A stretch of DNA of 64,000 nt, taken from positions 140,428 through 204,427 of the forward strand of contig NZ_VTUZ01000015.1 of assembly GCF_008369935.1 (NCBI RefSeq), written 5' to 3'. Below the pieces are notes generated by a model. It worked only from the letters and a program-made list of their open reading frames with translations, ran no database searches and had not been told where the DNA came from. Position numbers and translations under genes: made by a program. Shown here piece by piece: positions 8,834 through 18,900 of this stretch. The DNA comes from Paraburkholderia panacisoli. GTDB taxonomy: Bacteria; Pseudomonadota; Gammaproteobacteria; Burkholderiales; Burkholderiaceae. Every line of letters begins with the position of its first letter. Position 1 is the first letter of the stretch.

Positions 8834-9979
8834 TCACGTTTCCATCTGAAGCAATCCCTGCTCAGAGGAAGTATTCCCAGAGAGCGATCTCTCAAGAATC
8901 GAGACAATTCTCCCCGCCGCGTGGCCGTCCCCAAAAGGCGACGCACCGGTCGCCATTTGACGATAGTCCTCCCCGCTCGAAAGTAGGTTTTGTGCTCGCT
9001 GGACGATCCGGCTGGTGTCCGTGCCGACCAGTTCCGCGACGCCAAAGGAGATGGCTTCCGCGCGCTCGGTCTCTTCGCGCAACACCAGCACCGGCTTCCC
9101 AAGTGCAGGCGCTTCTTCCTGCACGCCTCCGGAGTCGCTCATCACAAAATACGCCGCGTCCATCGCCGAAATGAATGACAGATAGTCAAGCGGTTCGCAT
9201 AACGTAACACGAGGATGACCCGAAAGCACCGCGTGCACCACCGCCGACACGTTCGGATTTGGATGTACAGGAAAGAGCACGTCCAAATCGGAATTGGCTT
9301 CCAAAAGTTGCCGAACGGCAAGGCAGATATTCGCCAGCGGCTCGCCGAAGTTTTCCCGGCGATGAGTCGTCACTAGAACCATCCTGCGCCCCGGCGCCAC
9401 CGCACGCGCCGCCGCCTCCGGCTTTTTGCGCGCTTCGAGGAGCGCATCGATGACTGTGTTCCCCGTCATGAACACGGAGTCCGCCCGCACGCCTTCCTCG
9501 AGCAGATTATCGACAGCCGATCTCGTCGGCGCAAAATGCCAGTCCGCGAGACGTCCCGTCAAAACGCGGTTCATCTCCTCCGGGAACGGATTGCGCATGT
9601 CCCGGGTCCGCAAGCCGGCTTCGACATGGCCCACTGGAATACGATGATAGAAAGCCACCAGCGATGCCGCCAGGACACTCGTCGTATCGCCTTGAACGAG
9701 CATCGCGCGGGGCTTCACTTCCTTCAAGACGTCGTCGAGAGAAAGCGTCAACCGCGCAGTCAATTCGCTAAGTCCTTGATTCGGACGCATCAGATCCAGA
9801 TCGTAGTCGGGAACGATGTCGAAGATCCTGAGCATCTGATCCAGCATCTCCCGATGCTGCGCGGTCACGATGACCACGGGCTTCAGGTAGCGGGATGCAC
9901 GGAGCGCATGGACGAGCGGCGCCATTTTCACGGCTTCCGGCCGGGTTCCGAATACGACGGCGACATCCTGTTTTTTCAC
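8834..9979 (-). CDS. wecB: UDP-N-acetylglucosamine 2-epimerase (non-hydrolysing)
   Basis: This 381-residue protein has the usual family length. Diagnostic blocks are the N-terminal VVFGTRPEAVKMAP, VQGDTTS, GHVEAGLRT, the HRREN block and SDSGGVQEEAP near residue 290. It interconverts UDP-GlcNAc and UDP-ManNAc in the cytoplasm; the dehydrogenase that uses UDP-ManNAc (WecC) is encoded 35 kb away at 44924-46192. It starts with GTG, and its first bases overlap the TGA of the preceding GNAT gene by four bases, so translation is probably coupled. It is the last gene of the lipid/PKS operon, an unusual position for wecB. A wecB tail is still present beside wecC. Confidence 0.93.
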   Translation of the reverse strand: MKKQDVAVVFGTRPEAVKMAPLVHALRASRYLKPVVIVTAQHREMLDQMLRIFDIVPDYDLDLMRPNQGLSELTARLTLSLDDVLKEVKPRAMLVQGDTTSVLAASLVAFYHRIPVGHVEAGLRTRDMRNPFPEEMNRVLTGRLADWHFAPTRSAVDNLLEEGVRADSVFMTGNTVIDALLEARKKPEAAARAVAPGRRMVLVTTHRRENFGEPLANICLAVRQLLEANSDLDVLFPVHPNPNVSAVVHAVLSGHPRVTLCEPLDYLSFISAMDAAYFVMSDSGGVQEEAPALGKPVLVLREETERAEAISFGVAELVGTDTSRIVQRAQNLLSSGEDYRQMATGASPFGDGHAAGRIVSILERSLSGNTSSEQGLLQMET

Positions 9980-10698
9980 GATTGTCCTTCCTTGTTGCCC
10001 GGCATCACATCGAGGTGCATGCGGGTCGATCGCAGTACCGACGGAAGGCGGCGGGACCGGTTGCGTCCGGCCGCAGCCGAGGCAAAGCCAAGGCGTTCAT
10101 AGAGCGCTCCGGCGGCGTGATTGCTGATGAGCACGTCGAGCACGAGTTGCCTGCCGGCGCCCAGACGGAAAACCCCGCTTTCGATGGCATACTGAAACAG
10201 CGTGCTGAATACGCCGCGACTCCTCGCCATGGCCACCGTCGCGCAATGCGCCATCAGCGTCTGGTTGCGCTTGGGCTTCGGCAGTTCGCTTTCGAGGACG
10301 AGCCCTCGCAGCAGCATGCCAACGGCGCGTCGCAGGCCGAAGAAGCGCACGAGCGCCCAGGCGATGTGCGGGTCGTCCCAGAGGATTGCGCGGCCGTCGT
10401 GCGCCGCTAGTATCCCGAGAACGACGCCGCTCGCATCGACGGCGACGTGATGTCGTCGCCACGAAAAGCGTCCCGCCGATGACCGGAACGCCGCCTCGAG
10501 AAACGCGATGCACGCGTCGGGCGGCACGCCGAGGAAGTAGTCAAACTCGCGCTCGCCCGATGCGTAGATCAGCGGCGCGCATTGAACGGCATCCTCGACG
10601 CAGGCGCGACAGAACCTTAGCCCGTCGATGCCGGAAGCCGGCTTCGACGATTCGACAATCACGCCGGCTTCGTGCGCCGCATCCATCACGGTAGTCAT
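9976..10698 (-). CDS. GNAT-family N-acyltransferase (intact copy)
   Basis: This 240-residue GNAT-like protein begins with ATG two bases after the AONS stop. It shows the REF-x-x-FLG motif (residues about 50-57), a central block IAWALVRFFGLRRA and a C-terminal acetyl-CoA-site-like region ending in the helix AGALYERLGFASA. In Caulobacter a GNAT-type enzyme serves as ceramide synthase, acylating the amine of a sphingoid base. Placement directly after a PLP amino-ketone synthase makes the same role attractive here, but this is inference. Paralogous pieces lie at 1-490 and 25115-25223. It overlaps the following wecB by four bases. Confidence 0.75.
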   Translation of the reverse strand: MTTVMDAAHEAGVIVESSKPASGIDGLRFCRACVEDAVQCAPLIYASGEREFDYFLGVPPDACIAFLEAAFRSSAGRFSWRRHHVAVDASGVVLGILAAHDGRAILWDDPHIAWALVRFFGLRRAVGMLLRGLVLESELPKPKRNQTLMAHCATVAMARSRGVFSTLFQYAIESGVFRLGAGRQLVLDVLISNHAAGALYERLGFASAAAGRNRSRRLPSVLRSTRMHLDVMPGNKEGQS

Positions 10699-10700
10699 CG

Positions 10701-12023
10701 TTATGCGATCCGTGCCAGCGTCGCGATGGTGCGACTGATCTGCTCGGGCTGATGCGTCGAGCAGACGAAGAAGCGCAGTCGCGCGGCCTTTTCCTCGACG
10801 GCCGGATAGAAAATCGGCTGCACGTTGATGCCGTCCGCGAACATCGCGTTGGCCCACTTGGCCGCCTTCACCGAACTGCCCGTGATGACGGGCACGACCG
10901 CGTAGCCTTCGCTCGTCCCGGTGTTCAGGCCGGCCGCGCGCGCCTCGCTCAGGAACTGCCGCCCGTTCGCCTGCAAGCGCGCGACCCGCTCCGGTTCGGC
11001 CTGCAGACGCTCGAGCGCCGCCAGCGACGCTTCGGCCAGCATCGGCGCAATCCCGACGCTGTACAGGAAGCCGGGAGCAAGATGGCGCAGCATGTCGACG
11101 AGCGGCTGGCAGCCGGCGATGAAGCCGCCGCAGCCGGCCAGCGTCTTGCTCATCGAGCCCATCCACAGGTCGACCTGATCGGACGCGACGCCGCAATGCT
11201 CGCGGATGCCTTTGCCGGACGCACCGAGTACGCCGAGCGCATGTGCCTCGTCGATCATAAGGAACGCGCCGTGACGCGTCTTCACGTCGACGAAGCGCTG
11301 CAGATCGGGAAAATCCCCGTCCATGCTGTACAGCCCTTCGATCGCGATCAGCACGTGCCGATAGTCGCGGCGCACACGCGTGAGCAGCTCGTCGAGCGCC
11401 TGCCAGTCGTTGTGCGGAAAGCTCAGCCGCTTCGCGCCGCTCATCTGCGCGCCCTGCACGATGCTGTTGTGCGCGAGCGCGTCGTGCACGATCAGATCGC
11501 CGGGACCGAACAGCGCGCCGATCACGGTGACGTTGGTCGCATGGCCGCTTACGAACGCGACGCAGTCGTCGGTTTCGTAGAACGAGGCGAGCGCCCACTC
11601 GAGCGCGCGCTGCACGGGCCGCTCGCCCGCAACCATCCGGCTCGCCGATGCCGACGTGCCGTAGCGGTCGATCGCGGCCTTCGCGCGCGCGGACACGCCC
11701 GGGTCGCCCGCGAAGCCGAGATAGTTGTAGTTCGCGAAGTTCAGATATTCGCGGCCGCCGATGCGAGTCGTCGCGCCCGCGACGCCGTCATGCACACGAA
11801 AGAACGGCGAGTCGACGTGCAACTTCTCGCCCATCTCGCGCATGATCCTGACCTGCTGATAAAGCGGCATCGCTTCGAAACGGCTGCGCGCCGATGCGCC
11901 GGTATCCACCGACTCCACCGACGACGGCGCGGCCGCTGCTTCAGTAGCGCGATCGAATTGCCGCTTCAGCGCTTTCGCGGCCAGCTGCTGGCGAAGGTTT
12001 TCTCCGATTCCCATGTCGTGCAT
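10701..12023 (-). CDS. Alpha-oxoamine synthase (AONS/BioF-SPT family), WcbT-like
   Basis: This 440-residue PLP enzyme has an N-terminal extension of about 60 residues before the fold-type I domain. Key blocks are NFANYNYLGF, the glycine-rich SGHATNV, DEAHALG and the PLP-binding lysine K293 in SMSKTLAGCGG. Enzymes of this family condense an acyl thioester with an amino acid, losing CO2 to give an alpha-amino ketone (KAPA, 3-ketosphinganine and similar). It is encoded 30 bp after the lpxC-like gene in an operon with an ACP-containing PKS, and probably offloads the PKS chain. Position and neighbours match wcbT of the B. pseudomallei capsule locus. The amino-acid substrate cannot be read from the sequence. 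Confidence 0.85.
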   Translation of the reverse strand: MHDMGIGENLRQQLAAKALKRQFDRATEAAAAPSSVESVDTGASARSRFEAMPLYQQVRIMREMGEKLHVDSPFFRVHDGVAGATTRIGGREYLNFANYNYLGFAGDPGVSARAKAAIDRYGTSASASRMVAGERPVQRALEWALASFYETDDCVAFVSGHATNVTVIGALFGPGDLIVHDALAHNSIVQGAQMSGAKRLSFPHNDWQALDELLTRVRRDYRHVLIAIEGLYSMDGDFPDLQRFVDVKTRHGAFLMIDEAHALGVLGASGKGIREHCGVASDQVDLWMGSMSKTLAGCGGFIAGCQPLVDMLRHLAPGFLYSVGIAPMLAEASLAALERLQAEPERVARLQANGRQFLSEARAAGLNTGTSEGYAVVPVITGSSVKAAKWANAMFADGINVQPIFYPAVEEKAARLRFFVCSTHQPEQISRTIATLARIA

Positions 12024-12053
12024 TCTGGTCCGTTCTGTTCAGTTTGTCCGGCG

Positions 12054-12968
12054 TTACGCCGACGCGTCGACCCACTCGCACGCGCCTGGCGTGCCGAGCA
12101 GCTTCGCGAGCAGCCGGTAGTTCATTTCGTGGGTCGGGCGCAACGCCGTCACGCGTGCGAGCAGCGGGCCGCCCGCCAACGCGAGATCGCCGACGAGATC
12201 GAGCACGCGGTGCCGCACGAATTCGTCCGTGCCGCGCAGCCCGCCGATCACGTGATTGCCGATGATCGACGCGGTGCACGACGGCCGCGCGCCGCGCAGG
12301 ATCGGCACGCCGGTCACGTAGCCCGCCACGATCGCCGGCACGGCCCACTTGATACGTCCGTACGAGCGGGACGACGAGATATCGTCGGCAAACGTGCGTG
12401 GCGTGAGGCGGCCGTTCCACTGCATGTCGCCGAAGCCCTTGAGTTCGTCGCGTACGCTGAATTCGTAATGCTCGGCTGGCTCGACGCTCAACTCGCGCCG
12501 CGCCGCGCCTTCGCCATCGACGACGCTCACCGGCTTCAGCACGCGCAGAAAGCGCTTCGGACTCGGCAGCGCGGTGCGGCCGCAAGCCTCGATCGCTTCG
12601 ATCCACGGCCGCGCACTGCCGTCGAGAATCGGCACCTCTTCCGCGTCGAGTTCGACGACCGCGTGATCGATCTCGCACGCCAACAGCGCCGCGAGCAGAT
12701 GCTCGACGGTGCGCACGCCGACACCGTCGGCTCCCCGCAGCATCGTGCAGAGCGGCTGTGCGTGGCGCACTGCCGGACCGGCGGCGAGCACGCCGAGTTC
12801 GCGCCCGCCTTGGACCCGGCGAAACACGATACCGTGCCGCTCGCCCGACAGCGCGACGGGCGAGATCCGAACCTGCACGCGCCGCCCGGTGTGAAGGCCG
12901 TGTCCTGACAACACCAGCGGCTTCGCCAGTGTGCCTTCGGCGGCGTGCCAACCCGGTGGCAACGTCAT
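12054..12968 (-). CDS. LpxC-family zinc deacetylase paralogue, WcbS-like
   Basis: This 304-residue protein has LpxC length. SGHGLHTG near residue 21 matches the LpxC N-terminal signature. Probable zinc ligands are His90 (with catalytic Glu89 in VEHLLAAL), His253 and Asp257 in RHRVLDLVGD, and catalytic His280 is also present. The substrate-loop segment after RTF (residues 191-208) diverges from housekeeping LpxC, and the usual Lys after His253 is Arg. It is therefore probably an active deacetylase with another substrate, such as an N-acyl intermediate of the lipid made by this operon. The start at 12968 overlaps the PKS stop by four bases (ATGA). It corresponds to wcbS in B. pseudomallei. Confidence 0.85.
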   Translation of the reverse strand: MTLPPGWHAAEGTLAKPLVLSGHGLHTGRRVQVRISPVALSGERHGIVFRRVQGGRELGVLAAGPAVRHAQPLCTMLRGADGVGVRTVEHLLAALLACEIDHAVVELDAEEVPILDGSARPWIEAIEACGRTALPSPKRFLRVLKPVSVVDGEGAARRELSVEPAEHYEFSVRDELKGFGDMQWNGRLTPRTFADDISSSRSYGRIKWAVPAIVAGYVTGVPILRGARPSCTASIIGNHVIGGLRGTDEFVRHRVLDLVGDLALAGGPLLARVTALRPTHEMNYRLLAKLLGTPGACEWVDASA

Positions 12969-15900
12969 TCGGCAAGCGCCGGCGTCGACTTGCATGGTGC
13001 AGCTCCCTGGTTCTTTTGGTCCTGCGCTTGATCCTGCTTGAGTTCGAGCATGGCGCGCGCTTCGTCGTCGGATGCATGGCGTGCAACGAGCGCCGCCTCC
13101 ATCTCGTCGGCCGCTTCGCCACCAGCATCGCCGCGCTCGTCAAGCATGTCGACGATGCGCACGGCCAGCGTATGGACCGTCGCGCCCTCCGCGATCGCCA
13201 TGATCGACAGCTTGACGCCGAACGACTCCTCGACGGCCATGCCGAGTTCCATGCCCATCAGCGAGTCCATCCCGAGATCGAGGACCGACCGGTCGAGGTC
13301 GATCCGCTCCGGCGACATGTGGAGAATGCGCGCGATCTGGCTGCGCAGCGCCGCTTCGACGAGCGCGAGCGCTTCTGCGGTCGGCAATGCGCGCACCTGC
13401 GCCAGCAGCACGCCGTCCTCGCCGGTCGTCTCGGCCGCGCCGCCCGTTCGCAGCGCCATGTAGCGATGCGCCTGGGAGGCGGGCATGCCGCGCGAGATCG
13501 CGCGCCAGTCCAGACGCACCACGGCTTCGCCGGCCGCGCCGTTCGCCAGCGCGTGTTCGAGCGCCGCCATTGCTTCGTCGGAAGTGATCGACGCGCCGCC
13601 GATCCGCGCCTGCAGCGCCTCACGCGTGCCGCTGTGGCGCGCGAGGAAACCGACGTCCTCGATCGGCCCCCACGCCATGAAGGTAGCCGGCCGCCCCGCC
13701 GCGCGACGATGCGCGACGAGCGCCTCGAGGAAACTGTTCGCGGCGACATAGGCGCCTTGCCCCGGATTGCCGAGATAGGTCGTTGCCGACGAATACAGCA
13801 CAAAAAAGTCCAGCTCGCAGCGTTGCGTCGCGCGATGCAGGTTCCACGCGCCGGCGACCTTCGGCTCCAGCACGGCCGCGAAGCGCGCGTCGTCGAGGTT
13901 GCGCAGCAGTCCGTCGTCGATCCGCATCGCCGAGTGCAGCACGCCCTTGAGCGGCGTGCCGCGGCCCTCGATTGCATCGATCAGCCGAGCGAGCGCCGCG
14001 GCATCGGTCACGTCGCACGCCACCACCGACACCGTGACGCCGTGTTGGTCGCGCCAGCGGTCGGCTTCGGCCTGCATCACGGTGTCCAGAGCGCCGCCAC
14101 GGCTCGCGAGGGTCAGGTGCCGCGCGCCGCGCGCAACCATCCAGCGAGCGGTCGCGAACCCGAGTCCGCCGGTCCCGCCGACGATCAGATACGCCGCCTG
14201 CGGATCCAGCTGCAACGTCGGCTGGGTGACACCGCGCGTCGGCGCCGGCGTGCCAGACGGATACGTGACAAGCACCTTGCCGATCTGGCGCGCCTGCTGC
14301 ATGTAGCGGAACGCTTCTTCCGCGCGGGCGGCAGGGAACGCGCGATACGGCAGCGGATGCAGCGCGCCGTTCGCGAACATTTCCATCACGGCCTCGAACA
14401 GACGCGTGGTCAGCGCGGGCAGCACGCCCATCAACTGGTCCGCGTCGATGCCGAAATAGCTGATGTTGTTGCGGAACGGCCGCAAACCGATCTGGCTATT
14501 TTCGTAGAAATCGCGCTTGCCCAGTTCGAGGAAGCGGCCGAACGGACGCAGCGTATCGATGCTGCGCACCATCGCTTCGCCCGCGAGCGAATTGAGCACG
14601 ATGTCGACGCCCTCGCCGTTCGTGCGCTTGAGAATTTCGTCGGCAAACGCGAGGCTGCGCGAGTCGAGCACGTGATCGGCGCCGAGCAGACGGATGAATT
14701 CGCGCTTCTCGTCGCTGCCCGCCGTCGCAAACACTTCCGCGCCGAGATGACGGGCGATCTGGATCGCCGCGATGCCGACTCCGCCCGCGCCGCCGTGCAC
14801 GAGAATGCGCTCGCCGCGTCGCATCCGCGCCAGCTCGCACAGCGCGTAGTACGCGGTGAAGAACGTGGTCGGAATCGTCGCAGCTTCTTCGAACGACAGA
14901 TGCTCGGGCTTGCGCGCGATCGCCGTCGCGCGCGTGACCACGCGCGTCGCGAACGACGCGGGCGCAAAGCCGAGCACCGCGTCACCCGGCGCCCAGCCTT
15001 CGACGTCCGCGCCGACCCGCACGATCCGGCCCGACAGTTCCATCCCGATCGTCGCGCCCGCAAAACCCGTCTCGACGGCTTCGTCGGACAGCAGGCCCAT
15101 CGCGTACATCACATCGCGGAAGTTGAGCCCGGTCGCCGCCGGTTCGATCTCGACGTCGCCGGGCGCCAGATCGCGCGCCGGCAACGCGAACCATTCGAGG
15201 TTGCGCAGCGAGCCGGGCATGTCGAACGCGAGCACCGCGGCCGATGGGTCGCCCGGCATGCTGCCGCGCTGCTCCGCCTGCGCGGCAGGCAGCATGCGCG
15301 GCACATAGCGGCCCTCGCACGCAAGCAGCACTTCTTCTTCGCCGTCGTCGCCGACGAGCGCCGTCGCCAGTTGCTGCGCCGGCTGCTCGCCGGTCTGATC
15401 GACGTCGATCAGGCGCATCGACAGCGCCGGATATTCATTCGCGATGACGCGGCCGAGCCCCCACAGGCTCGCCTGCTCGGGATGCGGCAATGCGTCGACT
15501 GCGAACGGCGCGCCGCCGCGCGTCACGACGCACAGACGGCCACGCTCCGCCACGCCGGCCACATCGAGCTCGCGCACAAGCGCGGCAAGCGCCAGCGCGC
15601 CGCCGCGTTGCGCCTGCATTACGGCTGCGCCGTCGGCATTGGGCGACACGTGCGGCGCAATGAACACGATATGCGAGCGCCGACCTGCCGGCTGACGCGC
15701 CGACCATACAGCCGCGTCCCGCACGGGCGCCGATTCGACGCAGCATCCCAGCAGCGTGAGTTCGCCGGCCAGCGCGGTGCCGAACGCATCGGCGTGATTC
15801 TGCGCGATCAGCCAGCGTTCGCCGTCGGATGCGCTTGACTGAAGCGCGCGGCGCTCGCCCTGTGAAGCCGCTTCTTGCCGCGCATTCGCGACAGGCTTAC

Positions 15901-18900
15901 GCGCGACGATGAAAGTCGGCGTGCCCTCGAGATCGAGGTCCTGTTCCGTGTCGCGTACGATGTCGACCAGACCCGCACGCTCGCACAGCGACACGAGTGT
16001 GGCGGGCGTCAGCGCGCCATGCGCCGTCGCGGCAATCTCGCGGCCGGCCACGCCAAACACGATGTCCGCGAAACGGCCGCGCCGCGCATCGGCGAGTACG
16101 ACGATCCCGCCCGGCGCAAGCCGTTCGACGATCGACGTAAGCGCCGACAACGGGTCCGGGTGCTCTCCAAGCAGCCGGTTGACGACGATCACGTCGAACG
16201 GCACGGTATCCCGGTAACGCGAGAACAGCGGCTCGTCGAGCGTGAACGGCAGTGTCTGCACGTGCGCATGCCCTTCCGTGTCGACGCCGATCAACTGCTG
16301 CGGGCCTGCCAGCGTGTACTCGCAACGCCCAGCGGGCACGTCGCAGTCGAGCGGCTGCAATACATCGCCGCTTGCCGCGCCGATCTCCAGCACGCGCACG
16401 CGGCGCGTCTGCGTCCATGTCGCGACAGCCTGTGTGACGCACGCGGCGAGCATCGCGCGCGTATGCGCCCAGGTCGGCCCCGCATCGAAATATTGTTCGA
16501 CGAGACTGCGCCCCGTCGGCGACAGCAGTGCGGCACCTTGCGGCGCGGCATCGCACAGCACGCGCGGCAGCGCCGCGCCGACGTGCGCGAGCAGCGTCAA
16601 TTCGGCGACGTGCGCCGGCGACGCGGCGAGCACGTCGCGCCACAGCGCATCGCGCGCTGGCATCGCCGCGCAGGCCTCGTCGTCGCGCACCAGACGGGCG
16701 CCGTCGAAATAGGCCAGCCCGTCTTCAACGACGATCTGCGCGAGCCGCGCGACCAGTTGTGGATTCGGGTGCGCCGGCAGCGCGGGCTGCGAGAACGCGT
16801 CCAGCGCGTCGAGCGCTTCCAGCGCATGCAAGCCCGCCAACACGTCGACGAGCGGCAGAATTTCGGTCAAGTGACGCGTGCGGCCGGCGGCGTTTTCACG
16901 CGACGACACCTGCGCGTTGGCGCGCTCGACGAGTACCGCCGGCGGCGGCAGCGTGCCGGCAGTGAAGCCGGCCTGCAACGGCCGCGCTTCGAGCGCGTAC
17001 GCAAAGCGCGCGGGCGCGCCGTGCCGGCGGCCTGCCAGATCGACCCGGCGGAAACGGCACGCGGACAGGCGGGCGACGATCGCACCGTGCGGGTCGAGGA
17101 ACTCGAACGACGCCACGATGGAATGCGGGCTGCGCCGATGGACGCGCGCCAGCACGCGCCGCACCGGATCGCCGCGCAGGAAATCGACGCGCCCGATCTG
17201 CACGGGGACGAACGCCGCGCGTGCTTCGCTGGGCGCAGCACCGTCCTGCCCGAGCACGGCAAAGAGCGGATGGAAGCCGCTGTCCATCAACGCGGGATGC
17301 AATAGATAGTTGGCGAGCGCCTGCGCGCCGCCGAGGTCCGACGGTGCTTCGAGATCGGCCAGTGCCTCGTCGGCCGAGACGTGTACGGCTTGCACCCAGC
17401 GGAACGCCGGGCCATAGCTCAGGCCGATCGCCGTCGTACTCGCGTACAACGTGTCGCCGCGCATCGCCGGGCTTGCCTGCAAACGGGCGATCACCGATGC
17501 GTCCGCCACGCTGTCAGGACCGAGCGTGTTGCCACTCTCCAGCAAGCGCCCCGTCACGTTGAGATTCCACGGACCCTCGCTCATCCGGTCATGCGTTTCG
17601 ATCGTGAACGACGCGGTTCGCGGGTCGATCGCCAACCTGAACAGCTTGGCGTGCTGCGGCTGGAACACGACCGGCATGCGGATCTCGACGTTCTCGAGCG
17701 CGACGTCAGCCGTGCCGAAGAACGTGCGCGCGGCCGCGAGCGCCATCTCGACATAGCCGGCGCCGGGAAACGCGACACCGCCGTCGACCACGTGATCGGC
17801 CAGCATCGGCACGCGCTGCGGATCGAGCTGGTTTTCCCACGCGAACGCGTGCTGATGCAGCCGGTAACCGAGCAGCGGATGATCGACGCGCCGGGTCACG
17901 ACGCCGTTTCCTTCGACGGTCTGCTCGATCCAGTGATGCTCGCGCTGCCACGGATAGCTCGGCAACACGGTGCGCGGCGCGTCCGGGACGAAGCGCTCCA
18001 GATCGACGCGCGCGCCGTGCGCCACCGCCGACAGAATCGAATGCGCAAGCATCTCCGCGCTGTCGTGATGGCGCTTGAGCGTCGGTACCACAGCGCCGGG
18101 CAGCTTCAGCGTTGCGAGCGTCTGCTTCACGTAAGTGCGCAGGATCGAATGCGGCGCCACTTCGATGAATACGCGCACGCGATCGTTGGCGAGGTGCGCG
18201 ATCGCATCGCCGAAACGCACCGGCTCGCGGATGTTGCGCCACCAGTAGCCGGCATCGAGCGCGGTGCCGGGCAGCGTGTCGCCCGTGACTGTCGAGACGA
18301 AACGCGTGTGGCCGTCGCGCGGCGCGAGATCGGCGAGCCCGTCGCGCACGACCGGCTCAATCACGTCCATATGGCTGCTGTGGAACGCGTAATCGAGATC
18401 GAGCATCTGGAAGAAATGACCGGCGCCAGCGAGCGCCGCGCCGATGGCCTCAAGCGCGTGCGGCGAGCCGGCGAACGTGACGGCTTCCGGGCTGTTGGTG
18501 CCGGCCACTTCGACCGTGGGAGCAAGACCTAGGCGCTCGATCCATTCACGCGCAGCGGCCTCCCCGACGCCGGCCGCCGCCATCCTGCCCGCGCCACGCG
18601 TCAAGGCCTGCGCGCCGCTGCGGAAGCGGATCACGCGCACGGCTTCGGCCAGCGTCAGCGCACCCGACGCCCATGCGGCCGCGATCTCGCCGACGCTATG
18701 GCCGAGCGTCGCGTCGCACTGCACGCCGCGCGCGGAGAGCACACGCGTGATGCCGACCTGCATCGCGAACAGCAGCGGTTGCGCGTTCTCGGTCGCCGCG
18801 AGCCATTCGGCGCTAACGCCGTCGCACATCGCGGCGACGAGCGATGCATTGCCGTCCGCGCGCCAGAGCGCGTCGACTTCGTCGAGCGCCGCACGGAACA

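Noticed and set aside
10701..12023. BioF for biotin synthesis
   Set aside because: No other biotin genes are nearby. The operon contains a PKS, an SDR and a GNAT, and gene order matches wcbT, so a dedicated lipid role is more likely.
10752..12908. 718-codon plus-strand open frame
   Set aside because: Antisense to the AONS and LpxC-like genes; it is rich in Arg, His and Ala and resembles no family.
12758..15838. 1026-codon plus-strand open frame
   Set aside because: It lies antisense to the PKS gene, whose domains and active sites are unmistakable. High GC content produces long antisense frames; the translation is Arg-rich with no known motif.
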